NCBI GenBank assembly: GCA_002134785.1
Contig: MBQZ01000029.1
Span: 224,567 to 288,566 of the forward strand
Length of the DNA: 64,000 nucleotides
Origin: Crenothrix sp. D3
GTDB taxonomy: Bacteria > Pseudomonadota > Gammaproteobacteria > Methylococcales > Methylomonadaceae
Reading direction: 5' to 3'
Position numbers and translations under genes: made by a program. Below the pieces are notes generated by a model, which worked only from the letters and a program-made list of their open reading frames with translations, ran no database searches and was not told where the DNA came from. Below, piece by piece: positions 48,341-56,305 of the stretch (position 1 is the stretch's first letter; every line of letters begins with the position of its first letter).

Positions 48341-49570
48341 TCATTGTATGATGCGCTTAAAAACTAAAGAGGTGTTGATACCGCCAAAGGCAAAATTATT
48401 ACTCATAATATAGTCGCAGTCTATGTGCCGAAACTCACCTTTAATATAATCCAGTGGCGCACACGCCGAATCAATATTATCCAAATTAGCGGTAGCATGA
48501 AACCAGCCTTCATTCATCATGTTAATTGCCGTCCATGCTTCCAACGCGCCACACGCTCCCAGTGTATGACCTGTAAAACTTTTCAGTGAACTAATGGGTG
48601 TATGCGTACCAAATACAGCGGCAGTGGCATGACTTTCAGCAACATCACCATGCGTCGTTGCTGTGCCGTGTGCGCTGATGTAACCGATAGCTGATGCGTC
48701 CAATTGTGCATTCTGCAACGCCAGTCGCATCGCGGTTTGCATACTATGACTATCTGGTTGCGTAACGTGCAGACCATCTGAATTAGTACCGAAGCCAACC
48801 AGCTCCGCATAAATCGGCACACCCCGCGCTAGTGCGTGGTCACGTTCTTCGAGAATTAACGTACCTGCGCCTTCACCTATTACTAAACCATCACGATCAC
48901 GGTCAAAGGGTTTGGGGCTTTTATCAGGGGTGGCGTTGCGTAGACTGGTCGCAAATAGGGTATCAAAGACAGCCGCTTCCGAGGCACTGAGTTCTTCTGC
49001 ACCACCTGCCACCATTAGTGTTTGATAGCCATGTTTAATAGCTTCATAAGCATAACCGATGCCTTGACTGCTAGAGGTACAGGCACTAGAGGTAGTATAA
49101 ATCCGTCCATTAATACCGAAAAACAAGCCGATATTCACTGCTGTAGTATGTGCCATCATGCGAATATAAGACGTAGCATTGAGACCGTTGACGGTATGGT
49201 TAAGTAGCATATTGCCGAATTCTGCCAGCGCGTCAAGACTACCTGCTGAACTGCCGTAAGCAATACCCATCAAACCGCTGTTAAGACAAGGATTATTCAG
49301 TAGTCCAGCATCAATAAGTGCCAATTCAGTTGCGTAAGTTGCCATTAACGCCACGCGACCCATGCTGCGTGTTTGTTTTCTGGAATAATGCGCAGGTCTC
49401 GTAAAATCAGCGGGAGCGGCTAAGCGGGTATTTAAACCAATGTATTTATCCCAGTCGGGCATGGTTTGAATGCCCGTAGCTTGGCTTTTAAGCCGTGCGG
49501 CGACTTGTTGCCAATCATTACCTATCGGTGAAATGCCAGCCATGCCCGTCACAACAACACGTTTCAACAT
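48341..49570 (-). CDS. Beta-ketoacyl-ACP synthase (aryl-polyene ApeR-like)
   Basis: A 409-residue FabF/FabB-fold ketosynthase. The catalytic triad is complete: Cys164 in SSACTSS, His in ISAHGTATTHGD, His in KSFTGHTLGA. It is the final gene of a six-gene minus block whose order (ketosynthase, dehydratase, ketoreductase, ketosynthase) matches apeO-apeP-apeQ-apeR of the aryl-polyene cluster. Its start overlaps the ketoreductase stop by 7 bases. It extends ACP-bound chains by malonyl condensation. Confidence 0.88.
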   Translation of the reverse strand: MLKRVVVTGMAGISPIGNDWQQVAARLKSQATGIQTMPDWDKYIGLNTRLAAPADFTRPAHYSRKQTRSMGRVALMATYATELALIDAGLLNNPCLNSGLMGIAYGSSAGSLDALAEFGNMLLNHTVNGLNATSYIRMMAHTTAVNIGLFFGINGRIYTTSSACTSSSQGIGYAYEAIKHGYQTLMVAGGAEELSASEAAVFDTLFATSLRNATPDKSPKPFDRDRDGLVIGEGAGTLILEERDHALARGVPIYAELVGFGTNSDGLHVTQPDSHSMQTAMRLALQNAQLDASAIGYISAHGTATTHGDVAESHATAAVFGTHTPISSLKSFTGHTLGACGALEAWTAINMMNEGWFHATANLDNIDSACAPLDYIKGEFRHIDCDYIMSNNFAFGGINTSLVFKRIIQ

Positions 49571-50289
49571 AAGCCACCGTTTACTGAAATAACTTGTCGC
49601 GTGATATAACCCGCATCTTCTGACATTAAAAAAGCCACCGCTGCGGCGACTTCTTTCGGATTGCCAACTCTGCGTGCAGGAATCATTTTTTTGATGTCAT
49701 CCAGCGGTAAATCATCGAGCATTTCCGTGGCAATTAAACCAGGTGCAACGCAATTGACGGTAATATCACGTTTTGCCAATTCCAACGCTAAGGCTTTAGT
49801 TGCGCCGATAATACCCGCTTTTGCCGCACTGTAATTAACTTGCCCACGATTACCGATAAGCCCAGACACTGAGGATAAGGTAACAATACGCCCTGCTTTG
49901 CGCCGTCTTATCATTGGCATAATCACAGGTTGCAAGACATTATAAAAACTGTCCAGATTGGTGTGTATTACACTGTCCCATTCTTCGCCCGTTAAAGACG
50001 GAAACGCATTGTCGGCAGTAATACCCGCATTACACACCACGCCATAATACGCGCCGTGCGTGTCTATATCTTGCGTCAGTTGTTCGGCACATTGTTCACG
50101 ATTAGCAATATCAAATTGCAATAACCGTGCTGATTGCCCAAGCTGTTCAATTTCCGCAATCACTTCTTCTGCCTGTGCTTGCTGGCTACGGCAATGCAGT
50201 ACTAAATCAAAGCCGTTTTTTGCCAGATATAAGGCAATGGCTTTACCGATACCTCGACTTGAGCCAGTGACTAAAATGGTTTTTTTCAT
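49564..50289 (-). CDS. 3-ketoacyl-ACP reductase, FabG-like (ApeQ-like)
   Basis: A 241-residue short-chain dehydrogenase. TGSSRGIGKA binds NADPH (residues 8-17), CNAGIT is at 86-91, and the catalytic residues are Ser140, Tyr153 and Lys157. It would reduce the beta-keto group after each condensation. It begins 3 bases after the dehydratase stop, so it is in one operon with its neighbours. The general FabG of fatty acid synthesis should be elsewhere. Confidence 0.9.
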   Translation of the reverse strand: MKKTILVTGSSRGIGKAIALYLAKNGFDLVLHCRSQQAQAEEVIAEIEQLGQSARLLQFDIANREQCAEQLTQDIDTHGAYYGVVCNAGITADNAFPSLTGEEWDSVIHTNLDSFYNVLQPVIMPMIRRRKAGRIVTLSSVSGLIGNRGQVNYSAAKAGIIGATKALALELAKRDITVNCVAPGLIATEMLDDLPLDDIKKMIPARRVGNPKEVAAAVAFLMSEDAGYITRQVISVNGGLC

Positions 50290-50291
50290 GA

Positions 50292-50714
50292 TTACGTTTC
50301 TATGGAAGGTTGATAAACATTAAGATTGGCAGTAATTTCGATACCTGCACCGTGAATTTTACAATCAAAAACGCCCAGTTTATCGTCTTGAATAATTTTT
50401 GTTACTTGTAGTGTTAACATCGTGCCAACCGCAAAACTGCCCACATTGCTGGTATAGCGGCGTGTACCCAATAAAAAACCTATTTTTATCGGCTCGCCTA
50501 CTTGTTTTGCTTGAATGCCCGCATAAGCGGCAATGGCTTGTGCCATGTATTCAATCCCTGCATAAGCAGGTACGCTGTTAGCATCTCCCAGCAAGCCGTC
50601 ATTTCGCACGGTTAATTCAGCTGATAATGACAGCTCATCAAAGTCAATAATTCTATCCAGTAACACCATGCGACCGCTGTGGGGGATGAGTTCGGCTATG
50701 TCAGTACGATTCAT
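50292..50714 (-). CDS. 3-hydroxyacyl-ACP dehydratase, hotdog fold (ApeP-like)
   Basis: A 140-residue single hotdog-domain protein. IPHSGRMVLLDRI resembles the PHR.PFLLVDRI start of FabZ-type enzymes with the catalytic His, and IEYMAQAIAAYAG is the central helix with an acidic residue (Glu). It would remove water from the hydroxy intermediate to make the conjugated double bond. Located between ketosynthase and ketoreductase genes, as in aryl-polyene loci. Confidence 0.82.
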   Translation of the reverse strand: MNRTDIAELIPHSGRMVLLDRIIDFDELSLSAELTVRNDGLLGDANSVPAYAGIEYMAQAIAAYAGIQAKQVGEPIKIGFLLGTRRYTSNVGSFAVGTMLTLQVTKIIQDDKLGVFDCKIHGAGIEITANLNVYQPSIET

Positions 50715-50738
50715 TTTTTAGTCTGTGAAAAAACATAA

Positions 50739-51890
50739 TTACACACGGGCAATCACAATAGACACATTATTTCCGCCAAAAGCAAAAGAATTACTCTGAC
50801 AAACAGTAATGCTACGTCCTAGCGTTGTGCCTTGTTGCGCCAAATTCAAGGACGGCAACTCACTATCTAACTCGTCATCATTGATATTAGGAATTAACGC
50901 GCCCTGTTCGTTATCAGTCAGTAATAGCCAACAAAATCCCAGTTCCAATGCCGCCGCCGCGCCTAGCGTATGCCCTGTCATGCCTTTACTGGAACTGGCA
51001 GCAACACGACTGCCGAATAAGGCATTAACGGCTTTGCTTTCCATCGCATCATTCAACAGCGTTGCCGTGCCGTGCAGATTCAAATAATCAACCTCATCGG
51101 TTTGTTTGCCCGCATCGTTTAACGCCAGTTGCATAGCAGTGATAACCGCCGTTCCTTCGGGATCAGGTGCTGAAAAATGATAAGCATCACTACTCGCCCC
51201 AATACCTAATAATTCCACAGCCGCAGGTTCTTTACTCAACACAAACAAACTCGCCGCTTCACCGATATTAATACCATTACGATGAAAACCAAACGGTTTG
51301 CAATAACCTGTACTCAAAGATTCCAACGCGGCAAAACCGTGCAGTGTCAAACTGCATAAACTATCCGCACCACCGACAATCACCGCATCACACACACCCA
51401 GATTAATTAAACGACGGGCAGATGCAAATGCCTTGCCACTCGATGAACACGCGGTGGAAATGGTGTAAGCAGGTGCAGTTAAACCCAAATGCGCCGCCAA
51501 AAAATCCGCACCCGCGCCCATTTGTTGCTGTTTATAATGAAACTGTTTAGATAATGCCCCCGCCAATGCCAATTCGGTATTTCTAACGCCAGAGGTACTT
51601 GTCCCCAACACCACACCAACACGATGACAACCAAATTTGGCTATCATACTATCCACGGTAGGTTTAATTTGGCTTAACGCCGCCAACAACAATTGATTAT
51701 TGCGACACGCATAAAACGGCGAATCTATTTCAGGTAAGTCCCCCGTCACTTGCCCAACAATCGCAGGAAAACCAAACTCACTCGTGGCAACTAAACCCGA
51801 ACGGTCGCCCGACAATAAACGTTTTAATATCTCAGCACGAGAATTACCCACAGCGCACAACAAACCGACATCATTCAGATAAAGTTTCAT
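50739..51890 (-). CDS. Beta-ketoacyl-ACP synthase (aryl-polyene ApeO-like)
   Basis: A 383-residue ketosynthase with Cys148 in STACSSS, His in NLHGTATLLND and His in KGMTGHTLGA, so it is catalytically complete. It differs clearly from the second ketosynthase of the block. In the E. coli system this position is a ketosynthase that pairs with a chain-length-type subunit encoded elsewhere; no such partner is seen here. It overlaps the DUF3261 gene by 20 bases. Confidence 0.86.
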   Translation of the reverse strand: MKLYLNDVGLLCAVGNSRAEILKRLLSGDRSGLVATSEFGFPAIVGQVTGDLPEIDSPFYACRNNQLLLAALSQIKPTVDSMIAKFGCHRVGVVLGTSTSGVRNTELALAGALSKQFHYKQQQMGAGADFLAAHLGLTAPAYTISTACSSSGKAFASARRLINLGVCDAVIVGGADSLCSLTLHGFAALESLSTGYCKPFGFHRNGINIGEAASLFVLSKEPAAVELLGIGASSDAYHFSAPDPEGTAVITAMQLALNDAGKQTDEVDYLNLHGTATLLNDAMESKAVNALFGSRVAASSSKGMTGHTLGAAAALELGFCWLLLTDNEQGALIPNINDDELDSELPSLNLAQQGTTLGRSITVCQSNSFAFGGNNVSIVIARV

Positions 51891-52419
51891 AACTGACGGT
51901 TTTAATGTGTAGCGTGTAATGATAGCGGTGATTAATCACTGTAACCGACTTAGCCCACACGGTATCAGGCTGTAAATAGTCAACCTCGGCGCGGAGTTCA
52001 TCGTCATAGTACAAACGGCGGTGTTTATTATCAGCCTCTAAACGCCAGTGCAAAGGCAATAATTTTTGTAATTCGACAGGCGACCAGTACACCAATTGCA
52101 AATCTTTAATAATATATTCAGGCGAAAAATCGGCGGGTAACAACGGGCTTTTATCCAGCGACAGCGTTTTGCCGTCATAGTTTAAATTAAATAAACTCAT
52201 GCCCTCATTGCTTAAGCCTGCGATGGCGATATGTTTTTTATCCAGTTCCAACACACATAACAACGATTCTTGTTTGTTCTCCCAGATAGCGGTAATTTGC
52301 TGCACAACACGTCTGGGTGGGTCTATCGGTGCTGCCAGCGGTATAACGGATTCAACAGGTGTCAACGAAGCACAACCCTGTAAACAAACCAGCAACACCC
52401 AGATTAATCGGCGCGGCAT
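51871..52419 (-). CDS. DUF3261 lipoprotein
   Basis: A 182-residue protein with a signal peptide ending LLVCLQGC, a lipobox-like site. The rest is strand-rich, with SLFNLNYDGKTL and YYDDELRAEVDYL. DUF3261 lipoproteins occur in aryl-polyene gene clusters, probably in export or outer-membrane placement. It overlaps both neighbours (FAD oxidoreductase and ketosynthase), which indicates translational coupling. Confidence 0.78.
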   Translation of the reverse strand: MPRRLIWVLLVCLQGCASLTPVESVIPLAAPIDPPRRVVQQITAIWENKQESLLCVLELDKKHIAIAGLSNEGMSLFNLNYDGKTLSLDKSPLLPADFSPEYIIKDLQLVYWSPVELQKLLPLHWRLEADNKHRRLYYDDELRAEVDYLQPDTVWAKSVTVINHRYHYTLHIKTVSYETLSE

Positions 52420-53621
52420 AATTCAACCAGCGTATCCAATCGGCTACGCGCATTTTTAACATAGGGATTAGCTTCATCCCACGCATAACCTGCCAGTATC
52501 GAACAAATCATGGCTTTAACCTCAGGTTGCTGACGGTCATGAAAAATCACATCCTGAAAACGCCCGTCATACCACGCATCAACAAACACTCGAAAAGTAT
52601 TCACGCCACGCTGCAAAGGCAGAGCATAATCCGCATTCCAATCCACCGCTTCCCCTTTAAACTGCCTATCCAACACCTCAGCGGCAAGACTGGCAGATTT
52701 CATCGCAATGGTAACACCCGATGAAAACACAGGGTCTAAAAACTCCCCCGCATTGCCCAATAACGCATAACCCTTACCGTGCAGACTTTTAACATTGGCA
52801 GAATAACCAACAATGGCATTAATCGGCTCATCAAACACTGCGTTTTTCAATAACTCACGCAAGCCCTCATCCTGATTAATAATATCCCGCAACGCGGTTT
52901 TATTATCGTCCATCGACGAATAAAAACTTTCTTCGGCAACCACGCCAATACTGCTACGCCCATTACTAAATGGAATCAACCAAAACCACACATCTTTATG
53001 CTCAGGATGCACGGTAATGCGGATTTTATCTCTATCAAACTGCGCGTTATCAATACGGTCTTCAATATGCCCAAACAACGCCTTTCTGACAGGAAACCCC
53101 GACGGCGATTCCAAATCCAACAAGCGAGGCAAAATCCGCCCAAAACCACTGGCATCCAGCACAAAATCCGCTTCATAATTCACCAATTCACCAGACGGTT
53201 CACGCACCTCCAGCTTCGGTTTATCGCCCGAAAAATCCACCGCGATAACTTCCGTCTGCCAGCGTATATCCACGCCCATACGCTCCGCTTCCTGAGCCAG
53301 TATGTTATCAAACCGCCCGCGCTGAACCTGAAAAGTCGTTCCCATGCCCGCAGTAAATTTATCTTCAAACATAAATTCCGAACGTTGCTCACGGTACACA
53401 AACGCCGCCCCGTTTTTAAACTGAAACCCCGCATTCACAACCGCATCCAGCATCCCCGCTTGTGCAATAAATTCCATACACTGCGGCAACAGACTTTCAC
53501 CAATACTAAAACGCGGAAACAATTGCCGCTCCAAAATAGTGACTTGATAGCCTTTATTCTGCAACAACGCCCCAGCAATACTGCCAGAAGGTCCTGCACC
53601 TATGATAATAACGTGTCGCAT
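52404..53621 (-). CDS. FAD-dependent oxidoreductase, halogenase/GGR-like
   Basis: A 405-residue flavoprotein that opens the block. The Rossmann FAD motif is GAGPSGSIAGALL (8-20), with the family's RFSIGESLLP segment near 40 and GNAGEFLDPVFSSG later, as in tryptophan-halogenase-like and geranylgeranyl-reductase-like enzymes. The Trp.Trp.Ile.Pro halogenase signature is incomplete (FWLIPF), so halogenation is doubtful. Oxidoreductases of this group occur in pigment polyene clusters of several gammaproteobacteria. Confidence 0.82.
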   Translation of the reverse strand: MRHVIIIGAGPSGSIAGALLQNKGYQVTILERQLFPRFSIGESLLPQCMEFIAQAGMLDAVVNAGFQFKNGAAFVYREQRSEFMFEDKFTAGMGTTFQVQRGRFDNILAQEAERMGVDIRWQTEVIAVDFSGDKPKLEVREPSGELVNYEADFVLDASGFGRILPRLLDLESPSGFPVRKALFGHIEDRIDNAQFDRDKIRITVHPEHKDVWFWLIPFSNGRSSIGVVAEESFYSSMDDNKTALRDIINQDEGLRELLKNAVFDEPINAIVGYSANVKSLHGKGYALLGNAGEFLDPVFSSGVTIAMKSASLAAEVLDRQFKGEAVDWNADYALPLQRGVNTFRVFVDAWYDGRFQDVIFHDRQQPEVKAMICSILAGYAWDEANPYVKNARSRLDTLVELCRAD

Positions 53622-53926
53622 TGAATGATTATCCTGATTAACAACAGTGAGTTCGTAAGCATCATTCTAACTGAATTTCACAGGCTCAGTTGAAGCTAAT
53701 CAAACCCTGACAGCCACAACGATTTTTAGCGGTAGGTTTTGAGCGTAGTCAAGTAGAATACATTACGCGAGGCTTATAGCACTTGAATACGACTTCTACT
53801 TGTTCACCTGATAATAAGGCATAAAGTTCATCTATCGCGATTAATCATCAAACTACAAAAAAATTATCCAGTTTCGGGTTAATATTAAAACCTGCACAAT
53901 AACTTGTTAGCTATTAAGGATATTTC
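53622..53926. other. 305-bp divergent promoter region
   Basis: Lies between the biosynthetic block (minus) and the orphan gene (plus), so it should hold both promoters. I see no gene, repeat or clear operator in it. Confidence 0.6.
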
Positions 53927-55168
53927 ATGGGGCCAATTTCACTTTTCGATAAATCATTTTTACAATCTCTAAATATTAATGAGTCCGTATGGTTTGATAA
54001 CTTTTACTCAATAAATATATCTCCACTTTTTTATATTGAAACTTTGGCTGATTTAGACAAAGAAATGAAGCGGGGACGAACAGCCGAACAAGTAGTTGGC
54101 GAAATTGCATCAAAAACTCCTGAAATGGGGGGTTCACCAAATGTTCACCATATGGATTTACTTATAGGGAATCTACTGGGGCAAAAAATTGCAATGGATG
54201 GACGACCAGTTATTGCAGGTGGTAAACCTGTTAAGTCAGGTGAAAAGAAGGGGATGAATTTTGATGTATCTCCAGAAGCTAAAGCGTACAGTCGATGGCA
54301 AGACGGGCAATATTTAGATATTGAAAGAGAGTTTGCCAAATCTTGGCGTACCCAAGTTAAAGCCATGACCTTTGAAAAATCAGAGGGATATGCTAAAAAA
54401 CTTGGCATTGATATTTCTGAATGTAAAAATATTGATGATGCGTATACTGCTGCTAATCGTATTGTTCAATCGAATGATAAACCGTATGAATTAATGGAAT
54501 TCGTTCTAACTTCTTTAGATATACCTCATAATCTTCATGCACAAATAGTGCAAAGATATAGTATCAGAGGCTTTCCAGCGTTCACTGTATTTGCTCCATA
54601 TGCTGCTCATGTAGTAACCGTTGAAATATTTTTTCATATTTGCGTTTCACGCAGCTTTATCTCTTCAGAAAGACCATCAAACAAAATTGATGTTGCCTAC
54701 TTGCATTATCTTCCTTTTTGTAAATTATTTATCTCTGGTGATAATCTTCACAAAAGAGTAGCACCTTTGTTCATGCGAAAAAATCAGCAATTTGTTTGGG
54801 GGAATGACTTAAAAGCAGACCTTGCAGCACTAAATAAACATTATATGAAACTACCAGAAGAAGTTAGAGATACTGGAGTTATGTCTTTTGCAAATAAACC
54901 ACCAGTTGAAGGAAACTTTCTTACAACAAGTCTGTGGGATGAAATGAATCCAGAATGGAGACTTAAGCGCGAAATTACTACTCCGCTATCTAAAGACAGT
55001 AATGACAAATTACTTGAACATATTAAGAGGTTTACAGAAGCTCCAACTTTAAATCCAGAGTTGGTTGATTTTGAACTAGATGACCTTGACTCATTATCAT
55101 TGCAAAGATCAGTAAAACAGAAAAAGGGCGATTGGTTTCAAATTCCAAAGGATTTAAAAAATAACTAA
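53927..55168 (+). CDS. Hypothetical protein, unknown family
   Basis: A 413-residue soluble protein that I cannot assign. It has no signal peptide or membrane segment; the hydrophobic stretch near 215-245 (AAHVVTVEIFFHICV) is probably buried. A conserved-looking C-terminal half contains VAYLHYLPFCKLFISGDN and FVWGNDLKADLAAL. Base and codon use look more AT-rich than the flanking polyene and helicase genes, which suggests transfer. It lies just before a toxin-antitoxin pair in an accessory patch. Confidence 0.6.
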   Translation: MGPISLFDKSFLQSLNINESVWFDNFYSINISPLFYIETLADLDKEMKRGRTAEQVVGEIASKTPEMGGSPNVHHMDLLIGNLLGQKIAMDGRPVIAGGKPVKSGEKKGMNFDVSPEAKAYSRWQDGQYLDIEREFAKSWRTQVKAMTFEKSEGYAKKLGIDISECKNIDDAYTAANRIVQSNDKPYELMEFVLTSLDIPHNLHAQIVQRYSIRGFPAFTVFAPYAAHVVTVEIFFHICVSRSFISSERPSNKIDVAYLHYLPFCKLFISGDNLHKRVAPLFMRKNQQFVWGNDLKADLAALNKHYMKLPEEVRDTGVMSFANKPPVEGNFLTTSLWDEMNPEWRLKREITTPLSKDSNDKLLEHIKRFTEAPTLNPELVDFELDDLDSLSLQRSVKQKKGDWFQIPKDLKNN

Positions 55169-55261
55169 GAAGCTTGGGAAGCTCCAAGACCTCGCAGGTC
55201 TAAACGACTATACGAAAAGTTCTCTGATTACCACTAACAAACAAGCACAGGCTTAAAAATC

Positions 55262-55510
55262 ATGATTACTGCTAACGAACTCAACACCCGTGGAATTGCT
55301 TGTTTAGAAGAAAGTCTGCAACAACATTCAGAAGAAATTATTACCGTAGAAGGTAAAGAACGTTTTGTGGTGATGCGCGTTGAACAATATCACTATTTGC
55401 GTGAAATGGAATTGGAGGCGGCTTTATTGGAAAGTAAATTAGATTTAAAACAAGGCAATTTCAGTAAAGACGATATAGATGCTCATGTGGCTGAGTTATT
55501 TGATTTATGA
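55262..55510 (+). CDS. Antitoxin, Phd/YefM family
   Basis: An 82-residue protein of the Phd/YefM type: an N-terminal DNA-binding half (NELNTRGIACLEE, then a strand ending GKERFVVMR) and a C-terminal helix that would wrap the toxin. It overlaps the toxin gene by ATGA. Such antitoxins also repress their own promoter. Confidence 0.85.
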   Translation: MITANELNTRGIACLEESLQQHSEEIITVEGKERFVVMRVEQYHYLREMELEAALLESKLDLKQGNFSKDDIDAHVAELFDL

Positions 55511-55782
55511 GCTATACCCTGATATTCACCGATAGCTATAAAAAACGCGCTAAACGCTTTGCTAAAAAACACCCTGAACTGGCTGGGCAATATCGTAAAG
55601 TTTTATATTTACTTAAAGAAAATCCACAATACCCCTCATTACGGCTGCATTTGTTAAAAGGACAATTACAAGATGTGCATTCCGTGTCTATCAATATGAG
55701 TTATCGAATTACGCTGGAATTATTGATTATCGAAAAAGAGATTATCCTGATTAATATCGGTAGTCATGACGATGTTTATTAA
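55507..55782 (+). CDS. RelE/ParE-superfamily toxin, YafQ/RelE-like
   Basis: A 91-residue protein with the RelE fold layout: IFTDSYKKRAKRF, basic helices, then SYRITLEL and a C-terminal NIGSHDDVY, the family's typical end. These toxins usually cleave mRNA on the ribosome. It is translationally coupled to the Phd/YefM antitoxin upstream. The exact target cannot be told from sequence. Confidence 0.82.
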   Translation: MSYTLIFTDSYKKRAKRFAKKHPELAGQYRKVLYLLKENPQYPSLRLHLLKGQLQDVHSVSINMSYRITLELLIIEKEIILINIGSHDDVY

Positions 55783-55784
55783 AT

Positions 55785-56172
55785 ATGCTTGATTTTATCG
55801 TGTGTGACTGGTTTGCGTGGTGTCCTGATTTGGATGTTAGGGATGACAGGCTGATAACAGCGGATAATGTGACCGTGCCTGCGTGTTGCACACCGTTGGC
55901 GCGGGCGGTGTTTGACACCAGCGGCTATGATTTACTTGCTAAGTTTGTGATTCATACCGTTGGGGGCGCGTGGCTTTAAAAGCATTGCCTTTCCAGCCAT
56001 CAGTTGTGGCGTTTGTGGTTATCCCATTGCCAACGCCTGTGAGATTGCGATTATTGAAGTGAAAAAGGCGATTGCAAAAGACAGCACTATTCAACAGGTG
56101 ATTTTTGCCTGTTTCAGCGATGAAAGTGAAAAAGCACTCAAGGATGCGTTAGTAAAAAGTAACAGAATGTAA
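55785..56172 (+). pseudogene. Broken macro-domain (ADP-ribose-binding) gene
   Basis: Two overlapping frames match parts of one macro domain. The first (55785-55979) ends SGYDLLAKFVIHTVG. The second (55960-56172) has FKSIAFPAISCGVCGYP, a core ADP-ribose loop, and an AIIEVKKAI helix. The usual segment between them is missing, and the frame changes at a GGGGGCG run near 55961-55967. The N-terminal GGG-type loop is also absent. Likely a decayed O-acetyl-ADP-ribose deacetylase. Confidence 0.8.
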
Positions 56173-56305
56173 TAGGGTTGTATTTTTTGTGGACACGCTT
56201 GCTTAAATCAGTTAGTAACATAGCTGCATAATGCGCTATAATCCGCACATAAAAACATTTCCCCGCGCTTTCGCGCCTCCCCAAAGACTCCATACAGGTA
56301 CATAC

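Noticed and set aside
52998..53624. 208-residue plus frame opposite the FAD oxidoreductase
   Set aside because: Basic and low-complexity shadow; the minus-strand gene has clear FAD motifs.
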